54,939 nucleotides of DNA from Prorocentrum cordatum (GCA_963575745.1 CAUYUJ010005624.1:5001-59939); one strand, 5' to 3'; positions 1-12,048 are shown, counted from the stretch's first letter. A program made the numbers and translations. Notes: generated by a model from the letters alone, not told the origin.

Positions 1-340
1 CTTCCTCACAATTTTCTCACAGGCGAGGCTCCCGCCTGAGACTTCCTTCACATTCAGGCTTGAGGAGCCCAAAAGTGGCGACAGTTACCGGATTCCGATG
101 ACCCGCTCGGATTACCAACATGATCTGCTGGCCCCATACGGAGGGAACTCCCGCCTGAGACTTCCTCCCAAGTCACTCACAGACGAGGCTCCCGCCTGAG
201 ACTTCCTCCATTTTCACGCCTGGGGAGCTCAAAAGTGACGACAGTTACAGGATTCCGATGACCCGCTCGGATTACCAACATGATCTGCGGGCCCCATAGG
301 GAGGGGGCTCCCGCCTGAGACTTCCTCACAATTTACTCAA
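1..340 (+). repeat. 160-bp satellite, left block
   Basis: About two monomers of a roughly 160-bp tandem repeat. Each holds two copies of CTCCCGCCTGAGACTTCCTC, then GACGACAGTTAC, then a segment ending GCGGGCCCCATAGGGAGG. Stop codons occur in every frame and no gene is seen. Confidence 0.9.
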
Positions 341-668
341 CGATGATGAGGATGAGGATGATGAGTGGTGGTGAAGATGAGTGGTGAAGAGGATGATGAT
401 TGATTGTGAGTGGTGGTGGCGATGATGATGTTTGAATGAGGATGATGCCGATGCCGATGATGATGATGATGGTGTTCATGAGCGTGTGCGAAAGTGCGAG
501 TGATGATGATGATGAGTATGTGAGTGACTAAGCATGTGAGAGAGCATCATCGATGATGCTGATGAGGTTGATGATGAGAGAGTGTGAGTGAGTGTGAATG
601 TGTGTGTGTGTGTTCCTGTTCCTGCGCGGGGTGTCCAGAGAAAACAAGAACCCCACTTTGGATGTGGG
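341..668 (+). repeat. GAT/GT-rich composite tail, copy 1
   Basis: Follows the satellite directly: imperfect GATGAT, then GTGAGT and a short GT run, then a conserved end with CCCCAC and GTGGG that can pair as a small hairpin. The same unit recurs at 2345-2689 and inverted at 12740-13079, always joined to the 160-bp satellite, so satellite and tail behave as one composite repeat. Confidence 0.8.
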
Positions 669-724
669 AAAAAAAGGCATAGTTTCCTGCTTCAAAAGCA
701 CGAATGTAGATCGAACTGTGAAGC

Positions 725-1412
725 GTCCCAATGGATACGTGCCGGAGCACGACCCAGAGGAAGCGCACGGGAGTGCGTCCCAGTGGATACGTGCCAGAGC
801 ACGACCCAGAGGACGCGCACGGGAGTGCGTCCCAGTGGATACGTGCCAAAACACGACCCAGAGGAAGCGCACAGAGTGCGTCCCAGTGGATACGTGCCGG
901 AACACGACCCAGAGGAAGCGCACAGGAGTGCGTCCCAGTGGATACGTGCGGGGGCACGACCCAGAGGAAGCGCACAGGGGTGCGTCCCAGTGGATACGTG
1001 CCGAACACGACCCAGAGGAAACGCACAGGGTGGGTCCCAGTGGATACGTGCGGGGGCACGACCCAGAGGAAGCGCACAGGGGTGCGTCTCAGTGGATACG
1101 TGCTGGGCCACGGCCCAGAGGAAGCGCACAAGAGTGCGTCCCAGTGGATACGTGCGGGGGCACGACCCAGAGGAAGCGCACGGGAGTGCGTCCCAGTGGA
1201 TACGTGCCGGGGCACGACCCAGGGGAAGCGCACGGGAGTGCGTCCCAGTGGATACGTGCCGGAGCACGACCCAGAGGAAGCGCACAGGGGTGCGTCCCAG
1301 CGGATACGTGCCAGGGGCACGACCCCGAGGAAACGCACAAGGGTGCGTCCCAGTGGATACGTGCGGGGGCACGACCCAGAGGAAGCGCACAGGGGTGCGT
1401 CCCAGTGGATGC
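725..1412 (+). repeat. 52-bp tandem array, about 13 copies
   Basis: Near-identical 52-bp units beginning GTCCCAGTGGATACGTGCC, counted at 725, 777 and onward. Because 52 is not a multiple of 3 and the unit has few stops, long reading frames stay open in several frames on both strands; these are artefacts of the repeat. Confidence 0.93.
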
Positions 1413-1600
1413 GTGCCGGGAATAGCGTTCTGGGAACACGACGAACACGAAGTGGCCTACAGTTGGCTCCTCGCAATTCACTCAGAGACGAGGCTCCCGC
1501 CTGAGACTTCCTCCAAATTCAGGCCTGAGGAGCCCAAAACTTCCTTGTTGCGTCCAAAATGTGGCCTGGGAGCTGCGTTCTGGCAGCGCGAGAACCCAAA
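1413..1600 (+). repeat. Fragments of the 73-bp repeat
   Basis: Two pieces (about 1413-1465 and 1548-1580) match the 73-bp repeat at 28381-28800 through GTTCTGGGAACACGA, AAGTGGCCTACAGTTGGC and AAAATGTGGCCTGGGA. They are embedded in satellite DNA. Confidence 0.65.
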
Positions 1601-2344
1601 ATTGACGACAGTTACAAGTTTTGGATGACCCGCTCGGATTACCAACATGATCTGCGGGCCCCATAGGGAGGGGGCTCCCGCCTGAGACTTCCTCAGAATT
1701 CACTCACAGACGAGGCTCCCGCCTGAGACTTCCTCCAAATTCAGGCTTGAGGAGCCCAAAAGCGACGACAGTTACAGGATTCCGATGACCCGCTCGGATT
1801 ACCAACATGATCTGCGGGCCCCATAGGGAGGGAGCTCCCGCCTGAGACTTCCTCACAATTCACTCAGAGACGAGGCTCCCGCCTGAGACTTCCTCCAAAT
1901 TCAGGCTTGACGAGCCCAAAAGTGACGACAGTTACAAGGTTCCGATGACCCGCTCGGATTACCAACATGATCTGCGGGCCCCATAGGGAGGGGGCTCCCG
2001 CCTGAGCCTTCCTCAAAATTCACTCACAGACGAGGCTCCCGCCTGAGACTTCCTCCAAATTCAGGCTTGAGGAGCCCAAAAGTGACGACAGTTACAGGTT
2101 TCCGATGACCCGCTCGGATTACCAACATGATCTGCGGGCCCCATAGGGAGGGAGCTCCCGCCTGAGACTTCCTCCCAATTCACTCACAGACGAGGCTCCC
2201 GCCTGAGACTTCCTCCATTTTCAGGCTTGACGAGCCCAAAAGTGACGACAGTTACAGGTTTCCGATGACCCGCTCGGATTACCAACATGATCTGCGGGCC
2301 CCATAGGGAGGGGGCTCCCGCCTGAGACTTCCTCACAATTTACT
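1470..2344 (+). repeat. 160-bp satellite, second block
   Basis: About five further monomers of the 160-bp repeat, separated by small substitutions and indels. Same orientation as 1-340. Confidence 0.9.
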
Positions 2345-2689
2345 CAACGATGGTGAGGATGAGGATGATGAGTGGTGGTGAAGATGAGTGGTGAAGAGGA
2401 TGATGATTGATTGTGAGTGGTGGTGGCGATGATGATGTTTGAATGAGGATGATGCCGATGCCGATGATGATGATGATGATGATGATGTTCGTGAGCGTGT
2501 GAGAGAGTGCGAGTGATGATGATGATGAGTATGTGAGTGACTAAGCATGTGAGAGAGCATCATCGATGATGCTGATGAGGTTGATGATGAGAGAGTGCGA
2601 GTGAGTGTGAGTGGGTGTGTGTGTGTGTTCCTGTTCCTGCGCGGGGTGTCCAGAGAAAACAAGAACCCCACTTTGGATGTGGGGAAAAA
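2345..2689 (+). repeat. GAT/GT-rich composite tail, copy 2
   Basis: A close copy of 341-668 that ends in the full CCCCAC / GTGGGG hairpin at 2667-2685. Confidence 0.8.
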
Positions 2690-2940
2690 GACTGTTTTTT
2701 ATAGGCGCCCACAGCCTATACATAAATATATAAATATATATACACAAGACTGTAGTGGCGTTTCGCGCCATGCACCTTGGTCCTTGAAGTTTGGTGTGCA
2801 GGCGGAATGGCAGGAAGGTCAAGCCTCAAGCCGACAATTTAGCGATAACTCCTGGTTGCCTTTTCCGGCACCGCTATAATGATGTTATTCGTTATCCTTC
2901 CTCCATGCTTGTTGTTTCTTATTTTTGCCATGCACTGCGC
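2690..2940. other. No recognised feature
   Basis: An AT-richer stretch with a short TATA run near 2720-2745. No convincing reading frame or repeat match. Confidence 0.5.
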
Positions 2941-3640
2941 ATTCTCCCCATCCTCCTCAGCTCTTTTTTTGCGGAGGCTCCTCCTTGGAGAGCCTGTAGG
3001 GGGCTCACAAAAGTGGTTTCGGGTTTTCTTGAGGCCTTCTGGAGGCCTCCTGGGCGCATTCTGGGGGCCTCCGGGGGCTTCCTCGGGCCACCCTGCCTCC
3101 AACCGCCGTCTCCCAGAACGACCGGATCACGATTTGGAATTCTTCGGAGGGTGTCTTTGGGCCATCTTGGGCTGCCATGGGACTCTCTATGGGCCATCTT
3201 GGACCCGTGTTGTGCCGTTTTGGGGCTCTCTTGGGCTGCCTGGAAGCCCTTTCGGATGGTTGTGGGGCGATTTGGGAGCCTCCCAGGCGGCTTCGGACGC
3301 CCAGAAGACCGCCGTCTTGGAGCGTCGGGAAACCGAAAAGAGGAGAACCCCAAAATTCACCAAAACGCACAGAAAATCAATGATTTTTGCCTCGGGGGGC
3401 CTTCTTGGGAGTGCTCTTGGAGACCTCTTTGGGGCCGTCCTGGAGGCCCCTTGGGCCATCTTGAGGTCACGTCGGTCACTCTTGGAGCGCTCTTGTGCTG
3501 TCTTGGGGGTCTCTGGAACGTCTCCGATGACCCCCTGATCGCCCTAAGTGTGCTGGGAAGGCTTGGCAAAACGCCTTGCGAGGCCCGATGGCCGCTTCGA
3601 GGCCCGTCTGGAGGGCCCCAAAGCCCCAGGTCACGGGAGT
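2940..3640 (+). repeat. Degenerate CTTGG-type repeat block
   Basis: Loosely periodic GC-rich sequence built from CTTGGGG, GCCTCTTGG and CCATCTTGG units at roughly 12-16 bp spacing. The same texture recurs at 15815-16640 and inverted at 11735-11895. Open frames here translate into biased Gly/Leu/Pro strings and are not believable genes. Confidence 0.7.
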
Positions 3641-3674
3641 CTGGTTTTGGGGGGGGGGGATGGGTTTTCCCCCC

Positions 3675-3722
3675 GCTCGGGCTTATAAAAATATAGGAAG
3701 AGGAATATATAGATAAAGCCCG
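3675..3722. repeat. Small AT-rich hairpin
   Basis: GGGCTTATA at the left can pair with ATAAAGCCC at the right around an AT-rich centre. Isolated, and not matched elsewhere in the window. Confidence 0.4.
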
Positions 3723-4112
3723 CGCCGTCCACAAGGCTACGTTTTTCTAAAAAGCATTCCCCCTCCCTTCTACCCCTGCGCGCGGCGGGGTGCAACCGCG
3801 CCTCTGGCCCTCCGGCGGAACCGCTCTGCGCCTGAGGCTGCCGGCAAACGGGGGGGGCCGGGCACCCCCCCGCCCCCACCGCCACCTGGAGGATGGGGGC
3901 AAGGAGGGGTCAGGGGTGGTGGTGGTGCACATCGTCTCGGGCTCTTTCGCGGGACAACGTGCACACCCGCATCCTGCACACTAGCTCATCCTGACCCCCC
4001 CGGGTGATGGTGGCGGTGGGGCCACTCAGACCGCAACGTTTCGGCGACCCTCCGCGGCCACCCACCTTGTTCAGCCCGATTGTGGTGCCTCCCCATCATC
4101 CGCGTCATCAGT
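3723..4112. other. GC-rich spacer
   Basis: About 390 bp of C/G-rich sequence with short homopolymers. Open frames on both strands are compositionally biased. Nothing recognised. Confidence 0.5.
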
Positions 4113-4213
4113 CGTCTTCTTCCCCATCCTCCCCCTCCTCCTCCTTCTTCTCCTCCTCCTCCTCGTCGTCGTCGTCCTCCTCCTCCTCCTGCTCCTCCTC
4201 CTCCTCCTCCCAC
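4113..4213 (+). repeat. CTC/CCT microsatellite
   Basis: An interrupted CCT tract with a CGTCGT patch, running directly into a truncated M2 element. Confidence 0.9.
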
Positions 4214-4312
4214 GGCTCGAATTAAACAGTGTTTTCCGTTTTCGTTCTGCTCCCGTTTAGCATCGGAATGTTTTCAATCCGCGTTTGCTGTACAACGACA
4301 TTGAAAAATGAG
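4214..4312 (-). mobile_element. M2 element, truncated
   Basis: The left end (GGCTCGAATTAAACAGTGTT) and following 80 bp match the M2 copies at 18236 and 24589. The other terminal repeat is missing. M2 is described at 18236-18381. Confidence 0.6.
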
Positions 4313-4329
4313 CCTGGCGAAGGGCCCAA

Positions 4330-5759
4330 TGTGAAGCCAGGGGTGTGCCGAGATGGGGGTGGAACGGCATGCGAGCCCTGCCTTGGGCCCTTCGGTGGGG
4401 TTCCCTATAAGGCCGCGGAACATTTGAGGACAGCACCAGAATGAAGGTGGGACCGCATGCGAATCCTGCCGTTGGGGCCTTCGGTGGGGCCCCTTATGGG
4501 GACACCAAGCACGTGTGAGGGGTGTGTCGGCACGGGGGTGGAAGAGCACGCAAGCCGTGCCAGTGGAGCCTTCGGTGGAGCTGCGTGTGGGACCACGAAA
4601 CGTGTCAAGGGCATGCCGAAACTGAGGGTGGAACCCGCATGCGAACCATGCCACTGATGCGTTCGGCGCAGGTCCATATGGGGTCACGAAGCGTGTGAGG
4701 GGTGAGCCGACATGAAGGGTGGAACCGCATGCGAATCCTGACACTGAGGCCTCCTGTGGAGCTCTGTGTGGGGCCACCGGACATGGGGGCGGAACCGCAC
4801 GCAAACACTGCCAGTGGGGCCTTCGGTGGAGTTCCGTACGGGGTCGCGAAGCGTGTGCGGAGTGAGCCGGCATGGGGGTGTAGCCGCATGCGAACCATGC
4901 CACTTGAGTTCCCTATGGGGCCACGAAACGAATGAACGGTGTACCGAAATTGATGTGAAACCGCATGCGAACACTGCCAATGAAGCCATCGGCGGAGCTC
5001 CCTACGGGGTCGCGAAGCGTGTGAGGGGTGCGCTGGGGGTGGAAACGCATGCGAACCATGCCACTGATGCTATGGGGCCATAAGGCGTGTGAAAGATGTG
5101 CCGAAGTGGGGGTGGACCCGCATGCGAATCCTGCCGTTGGGCCCTTCGGTGGGGTTCCCTATGGGGTCACGAACCGCGCGAGGGGCATGCTGAAACGGAA
5201 CTGGCACCGCATGCGAACCCTGCCGCGAATGCCTTCTGTGGGGCTCCCTACGGGGCCACACGGCGTGTGAACGGCGTGCCGGAATGGAGCTTGTGGGGTC
5301 ACGAAACGTGTGAAGGGTATGCCGCAATGGAAGGCGGAACCGCATGCGAACCGTGCAAGTGGAGCCTTCGGTGGAGCTCCCTACAGGGCCACAAAACGTG
5401 TGCGAAATGTGCAGACAAATGACATGGAACCGCGCGCGAAACCTGCCCCTGCGACATTCGGCGGGATTTCGCAAGGGTTCACGAAGCGCGTGAGAGGTGG
5501 GCCGAAATGAAGGGTGGAGCCGCGCGCGAGACCTGACACTCAGGCCTTCGGTGGAGCTCCCTCTGGGGCCACAGAGCGTGCGAACGGTGCGCAACGATGG
5601 GAGCGGAACCGCACGCGTACCCTGCCACTGTGGCCTTCGCTGGAGCTCCCTGCAAGGCCGCGAAGCGTGCGAGGGTGTGCCGAACATTGGATTGGAACCG
5701 CATGCGAACCCTGCCACTGGGGCCTTCGGTGAAGCTCCCTATGGGGCCACAAAGCGTGA
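4330..5759 (+). repeat. 90-bp satellite, first segment
   Basis: About 16 divergent units of 88-92 bp. Each holds ACCGCATGCGAACC, CTTCGGTGGAGCTCCC and GGGGCCACGAAGCGTGTGA. Stops and frame changes rule out a protein. The array is broken at 5759, where a LINE is inserted, and resumes at about 7614. Confidence 0.92.
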
Positions 5760-7613
5760 AGAAAGCGAGGCGAAGCGAACCGTCATCGCCTGGAGGCGGC
5801 CGATAGCTTGGCGATGGGCGCGCCGCGAGGCGCGCTGGCCTCTGAGAGAGGACCGGGAAAAGGCCATCACCGATTCGCGATTCAGCGCGCGCGAAGACGG
5901 TGGGAAGGGCAGGGGGGCCAAGAAGAAAACAGACCAAGCAAATGGTGGAAACTATTGGGACATGAATAAAAAAAGGGGCGGTGCGACTCCTCACCGCCAC
6001 GTGAACTCCACTTACTCGCATTCCCTTTTCGGCAATTATTCTGTGTTTGGGCTGCAGACCCCCACGACCCCTACTGCATCTTTTCAGCAAGCGATGCAAA
6101 ATCGTCCTCCAGCCTGAAAAAACGCCCCGGGCACGAACGGGTCGGACAGGTAATAGTTCCTCTGGATTGTTCCTTGCGCCACGCATTGTCTCTCCACTGT
6201 GTGGTCTTGTAAGCCCAACGGTCCGCGCCCATATCTGCAACTTCCCTGCCAAACGCCACTCTTTCTGTAAATCGCTGCTTTCCCAACATTGGTAGTTTGC
6301 TTGATTTGCCTTGGTTTCCGCAATGTGTGGCTCGTTTGATCCAGCTGACGCAATCTTCATCAAGGCCTGGTTGCGGGCCCACCATTCGGCGTAACAGTGT
6401 CCCCTGTGTGCTCCGCAAACGCCTCCTCTGCGCCAGTGTGAAATTCCAGGGTTGCGCGCACCAAAGGACGGTCTTGGACACGGTCATGTGGAAAAGGCGA
6501 AGACGTTTGATGTACGATGCGCCCCAGTTCATCAAACCATCGACGAGACCAGAGAAGTTGGCCCACCCTGGTCTGAATATGTACTAAAATTCCCTGTTTG
6601 TGTTCCCGTTCGTGGTGATCATCGCGCCCAGGACTTCGAACCCTCCGCTGCACCCGCGCAGAGGGTATCTGTCGCTGGCCAAAACGATGGATTCCGCAGG
6701 GGACGCACATTTCCCTGCGCACTGGAAACTGTTTCCACGCACGGGATACTTCATTTCCCAGAAATCCGTTGCAGCCCAACCCTGGCCCATGCATGTTTGA
6801 TCGATGCCAACAGTTTCCCAATTGTCCGTTTTGTCGTCGTCGGCAAACATAGCGTACGTCACCCTGTTGTTCCCGAAGAAATTGCTCCCAATAGTGGTTC
6901 CGCATCCCTTTCCCTCCCACTCGTCCTTCAGAGGCTCCATCGTTTCCCTGCGTGCGTTAGCGGAAAGAGCCGGAGACAATGGATCGCCCTGCCCGGCTCA
7001 AAATAGAATTCGGAAGAATAGGCTCTTGGTGTGTGCGCCCAGCTGGAAGTACGCATTCTGCTCCTGGCAGATAGCCCGTACCCCATTCACGTCAATGTCC
7101 TTCATGCCAGTTGATTGCAACCCAAACAAAAAATGCAGAATGTACAACTTCATTAGAAATGTTCACTAAACCAAAGACGCGACCCACACCGTCTCTCTCC
7201 ACTCGACTGGCTTTTCACTTAGTAGCATCATGCAACGGACCACATCTTCACACCAGTACCTTTTTCGGAAGCCCGTCGCCTCTGGAGTCTGCACCTCCTC
7301 CGATGCTTCTGCCATGCGACGTAATAGTACATAGCTGCACAGCTTGCTCTGGACTGTTATTACTGCAGTTGGTATGTAATTATTTGGCAACATGTCAATG
7401 CCCTTTTTGCACGTCTTCGGCATAACGGCACCCCCACTCAGCAACTTGCAAAAGCACTCCGCGATAGCATTCAGCATGGCTTCCCCGCTGTCCAGTAGCA
7501 TTTCCGACACAATACCATCCTCAGCACAAGCTTTGTTGTTCTTCATCTTACAAATGGTTTCGCCCAAGTCTTTGAAGGGTCGTCGTGCTCGTTTGAACGG
7601 CTGTCTCGCAATT
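5760..7613 (-). pseudogene. Decayed LINE reverse transcriptase
   Basis: A non-LTR retrotransposon fragment read from about 7613 down to about 6050. Recognisable parts, in order, are a fingers region (KMKNNKACAEDGIVSEMLL, then NNYIPTAVI and TGFRKRYWCEDVVRCM, about 7550-7220), GQGDPLSPALSA (near 6985), the catalytic-type YAMFADD (about 6850), VLGAMITTNG (about 6630) and a C-terminal part with KTVLWCAQPWN and DRWAYKTTQWRD (6480-6180). These lie in at least three frames separated by stops, so the element is dead. No endonuclease domain is present, which suggests a 5' truncation. Both borders fall at the same point of the 90-bp satellite unit (GCGTGA at 5754 and GAGGGTGTGCC at about 7615), so it inserted into that array. 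Family assignment rests on motifs; the exact clade is unknown. Confidence 0.85.
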
Positions 7614-8075
7614 GGAGGGTGTGCCGCAATTAAGGGTGGCACCGCATGCGAACCATGCCACAGTGACCTTCGGTGGAGCTCCCTATGGGGTCACGAAGCG
7701 TGTGAGGGGTGTGCCGAAATTGAGGGTGGAACCGCACGCGAAACCCTGCCACTGAGGCCTTCGGTGGAACTCCCTGCAGGGCCACGTACCGTGTGAGGAG
7801 TGTGCCGAGATGGGGGCGGAACCGCACGCGAACCCTGCCAGTGATGCCTTCGGTGGAGCTCCCTATGGGGCCACGAAGCATGAGCGGTGTGCTGACATGG
7901 GGGCGGAACCACATGCGAACCCTGCCACTGGAGCCTTTGGTGGAATGCCTTGTGGGGCCACGAAACCTGTGAGTGGTGTGCCGAAATGGAGGGTGAAACC
8001 ACATGCGAATCCTGCCACTGGGGCCTTCGGTGGAGCTCCATATGGGGCCACGAAGCGCGTGAGGGGCGCAAGGGG
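7614..8075 (+). repeat. 90-bp satellite, second segment
   Basis: Five more units of the array at 4330-5759, in the same orientation and in register with it across the LINE insertion. Confidence 0.92.
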
Positions 8076-8217
8076 TGGTACGAGCGGGATGGGTGGGAGG
8101 AGGGAGGAGGAGGAAGGAACGCAGAGCGCTGCCTCTTCAAAACGAGGACCCACCACCACAGGATGGTTGGGAAACTGCAGGGTCCACCAACATTGCGCAA
8201 ACACCGCTTAGTTCGCG

Positions 8218-8463
8218 CCATGCTCCTCCTGTTCCTCCTCCTTTTCCTTCTCCTTCTCCTCCAACTCCTCCTCCTCCTCACCTCCTCCTCCTCCTCCTCC
8301 TCCCTCCTCCTCCTTCCTCCTCCTCCTCTCCTCCTCCTCCTCCTCCTCCTCCTCCTCCTCCTCCTCCTCCTCCTCCTCCTCCTCCTCCAAGTCCTCCTCC
8401 AGGTCCTCCTCCTCTTCCTCCTCCTCCTCCTCTTCCTCCTCCTGCTCCTCCTCCTCCTCTTCG
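8218..8463 (+). repeat. CTC microsatellite
   Basis: About 245 bp of nearly pure CTC on the plus strand, a homopurine/homopyrimidine tract. Confidence 0.95.
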
Positions 8464-10330
8464 CCCTCATTCTCTAAACGGTTCCTACTTCTGTCTCTGG
8501 CGCACCCGCTTTCGTTCTCCTTGTCCTTGCTCCCCGTCGGCAAGGGGACTGGCCACGACGGGGGTTCAGAATCGGGAGGACGAGGGCGTGACGAGGAGTA
8601 GGACCCGGAACCATGCTTCGACGGAGCGGCGCGGCTGCAGAAGACACCATGCCCCATGGATGGACTGGCCCGTCGGTCTCAACGTCGGCCTCGCACTTGT
8701 GCCCCGGAACCCGTGCGCCGAACCGGAAGGACTGAATTCCACATGGTCCTGAGGGGGGATGGGGGAGCAACAAAACGGGAAATCAAGTACGTATACGATA
8801 ATGATGGACGGTAAGAAAGCCGACGCCTGAGAAAACACAGAAACAAGCAACAAACCACAAACGAGAAGGCGGGCCGAACAGGGGAAACCTAACCAGAAGA
8901 GCCGGACACGCAAACAACGAGCAGGTGAAAACGCGGCCGCGTGCACGTAATAAACAAGCGCAACGACGTCTCAACTGAAACGCTTGCTGCACTGGGCGGC
9001 CAAGGGTCCCCCGACCCCCCCGTGGAACCCTTCAGTGGTTGCTCTTCGTCTCTATCGGACACCTGTCTTGTAGCGTACCGCCACTGGGGGCAACAAGCCC
9101 GAATCAGCTAGAGAGGAAATGCGGGGGGCGGGGGGCGGATTCAACACTGGGGACTGGGGGAGACTGAGACGGCTGAAAATCGTTGGGAACACCAGTGGCC
9201 GGAAATGAGGACGGCGGATGACGGGGGGCGGGGGGCATAATCAAATTGGACGGGGGGACCAACGTAAACCTCATGACCGTATCTCCCAAACGCCCAGCAT
9301 TGCCGACGGCTCCATCCAATCGACTATAAGCAAAGTCGGGCACACACACACACACACACGTCACAGGCCGCGCCGCAGTCAAGGACGTGGAAGCGTTTGC
9401 CAAGTCCGCGGCCGCGAGCCCCACGGCTACCCTGACCGACTCCGTCGTCACGTTGCCTCTGCGATTCCCGAGCACATGGGCGACGATTCGCCGCCCGGGG
9501 CCGACGTGAACCAGGACGGCGGGATCGAAATACCGCGGCGATGTCGGGCCCCCATCGCCCCCCGCGGCAGCGGCCGATGCCCGGGGCGGGGAAGCGGGAA
9601 CGCTCGCCCAGAATATTGCAACGAACCATCTAGCTACCCCAACAAAATTCGCAACATCGCCGCCTTCGGGGGCCCAAGACGCGTGGGCGGGCATCTCTCC
9701 GCAAGGACGGACGGGCGCTGCAGAAGACAAAATCTCGCCGACATAAACGCCGACGCGACGGCGGCTCCTCCGCGTCAGCGGCCACGCCCTGGCCGAAGAC
9801 TGGGAAGCGTGCGCCGAAGAAGTGGCCGGAAGCCCTCCGGTCGGATGCCCCAGACGGGTTCGTCGTTTTGTCAACCGCGGGCCCCCGAACGCCTGGGCGG
9901 GCACGTTGTATCCAAGGCGGTTGCAGGGCGGAAAGGCACCAAACAAGCACACTGGCATCGCCACGGAGATTGTGCTGGATCCTGGTGCTGAAGATCATAC
10001 CGTTGCGGGGTGTCCGCGGCTGCAACGCTGGCAAGCACGCGAGCCCGACGGAGATAACAGCTCGCGCAGGATAATGGCGTTGACCTCTCTTGGGGGGTGA
10101 ATGCTAAAACCGCCGAGGGCGAGAGGTCAACTCTCCCATCCCTGGAAGAAGGACGGAGACCCTTCTCACGAACGGCCGCTGAGGGCGAGGATAGCGAGGA
10201 GGTGGCCACGAAAGAGAAGTGACACGAGGGCAACGGATCCTCGACTCTGGCGCCCTCCCCGCGATCAGCCTTCAAACTCCTCCTCCAAGAAATCACCAGG
10301 CTTTGGGCTGCGTTCTGACAACCCCATCCA
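8464..10330. other. Long region without a recognised gene
   Basis: Mixed-composition sequence. Between 9218 and 10100 overlapping frames stay open on both strands for up to 286 codons, but they are Pro/Arg/Ala rich, share no motif I recognise and are crossed by a CA run at 9342-9358. One plus-strand frame repeats an AWAG motif (about 9686 and 9893), hinting at an internal duplication. A gene or transposon relic is possible but not supported. Confidence 0.4.
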
Positions 10331-10331
10331 T

Positions 10332-10490
10332 GTAGTCCCAGCTGGTCTCAACAGGCCGTTCGAGCAATACCAGCTGGCATCAACAAATTCCCCGAGTACT
10401 CAGGGGCGGCCTCAACACCCCAACCTGGCGACAAGGTCTTGAGACCGCCCTGGTCTACTCGAAGGACCTATTGAGGCCAGCTGGGACTAC
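10332..10490. mobile_element. Compound fold-back element (M15)
   Basis: The left arm at 10332-10373 (GTAGTCCCAGCTGGTCTCAA and on) pairs with the right arm at 10450-10490 (ending TTGAGGCCAGCTGGGACTAC) over about 41 nt with few mismatches. A second stem inside pairs GGCGGCCTCAACACC with GGTCTTGAGACCGCC. A MITE or other fold-back element is the simplest reading. No target duplication was identified. Confidence 0.65.
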
Positions 10491-10774
10491 TCGGGAGACT
10501 TGTTAAGCCCAGTTGGGACCACCTTGGGGGGGGTTCTGTGCGCAACCCGAAACCTTACCATTCCCCAAGATCACATGTTAACCTTGACGGCCCTGGTGTT
10601 CTGGAAGGGCGTGGCCTTTGCCCGTCACCCAATTATCCGCAGCATTTCGGTTGCTGCTCAGGGGTGGGAACAAACAGTCTCCATTGATCCATTGAGGCAT
10701 GGCCATTCGCAACGGCGAAAAGCACGCACCTGAGCTCCACCCACGGCCCAATGCTTCCAAATCCTTATCCGTCG
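10491..10774. other. Spacer, nothing recognised
   Basis: About 280 bp of ordinary composition. Short open frames only. Confidence 0.4.
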
Positions 10775-10975
10775 CCCTCCCCTTCCTCATCCTCCTCCTC
10801 CTCCTCCTTCTCCACCTCCTTCCTATCTCACCTCATCCTCATCCTCATCCTCATCCCTCCTACTCCTCGTCCTCCTCGTCCTTCTCGTTTTCCTGCTCCC
10901 CCTCCTCCTCCTCCTCCTTTTTCTGATCCCTTCTCTACTTTTTTACCACCTCCTCTCCCCCCCCCTCCAGCCTAT
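10775..10975 (+). repeat. CTC/CAT microsatellite
   Basis: An interrupted CTC tract with a CATCCT patch at about 10832-10858. Confidence 0.9.
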
Positions 10976-11734
10976 CCCTCGCAGCTGAGGGCGACCACGA
11001 GGGAGTAGGACGGGGAGCAGGCAGGAGGATCAAGAGCAGCGGGAAGAATTTGAAGGGCCTCTCTGGATGAAGGAAAAATCCGTTAGATCGGCAGCGCGGG
11101 CGGAACGGCCAGCTGGTCTCAGAAGCGGTTTCAACTTCGCCCCCTGGAACACTCGGGCCAGATCCACAGACTACATTCCCCCCCCTCTTGCACCTCATCC
11201 TCCACCCCCTCCCCCATCCTGGAGGGAGGGGGGGGGGCGTGCAGGCGGAGGAGTGGGGGCGGAAGGAAGGCTGAGGGGAGGATCGGGTGGAGGTGGAGAG
11301 CGAGGTAAAGGAGAGAGCGAGAATGAGAGGACGAGGATCTGGAGGAGCATATATTGGAGGGGGGGAGGACGACAGGATAATGAGTTAGAGCCCAGGCAGG
11401 AGGCTGTACAAAAACAGCAAGTTCCAAACAATTAAAACAACAACATGTAAACACAACACCAACAAAACTGCCGACCCTGTCGGCGTGTGGACCCCCTGTC
11501 GGCGCGAGCTGAGTCGACGCATCCGTTGTCCTCTTTCCCTGCGTCTGCGTCTGCGTCCCTGCGTCTGCCTCTCCGTTGTCCTCTTTCCCCGCACTCTCCT
11601 CTTCAAGCCTGCCAGCGAAAGAAAACCGTAGCAACGTCGCACTTAAGTCGAAGGGAAGCCCCTTCCCTTTGAACCCTCCCCCGCCGAAGGGGGGGGTTCT
11701 CACGGGGGGGGATCCGATACGCATCCGGCCCTGG
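10976..11734. other. GC-rich spacer with short internal repeats
   Basis: Includes a short repeat of GCGTCTGCGTCTGC and TCCGTTGTCCTCTTTCC (11518-11592) and purine-rich patches at 11218-11360. No supported gene. Confidence 0.45.
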
Positions 11735-11895
11735 GCGTCCCGGAGCCCCAGAAAGCGCCAAGACGCGCCAAAAAGATCCCAAGCAGCCCCAATAAGCCCC
11801 CAGAAGGCCCCAAAAGCCCCTCAAGGGGCCCGAAGCGGCCCCCAAGAAACCCCCAAGAGGCCCAACAAAAGCCCCAGCAGGCCCGAAAACATCCT
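11735..11895 (-). repeat. CTTGG-type degenerate repeat, inverted
   Basis: Reads as GCCCCAAG / CCCAAGAGGCCC units, the reverse complement of the blocks at 2940-3640 and 15815-16640. Confidence 0.65.
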
Positions 11896-12048
11896 AGAGC
11901 CCAGCACGGTGGCGGGAAGGGCCGCAGGCCACAAGGCTCCCTGTCTGTCTCTGCTGCGACTACCTCGGCCCACATGGGGAGCATCTCCTTCGCCTTCTCC
12001 TGCTCCCTTCCACCATAATCCTCCTCATCCTCCTCCTCCACGTGAGCA

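Noticed and set aside
588-1628. Long overlapping frames over the 52-bp array
   Set aside because: They come from a 52-bp unit shifting through all frames. Several frames on both strands are open at once and composition is repeat-driven.
9104-9964. 286-codon minus-strand frame and its plus-strand counterpart
   Set aside because: Both strands are open, composition is biased and no motif is present. One strand could hold a relic, but I cannot choose.
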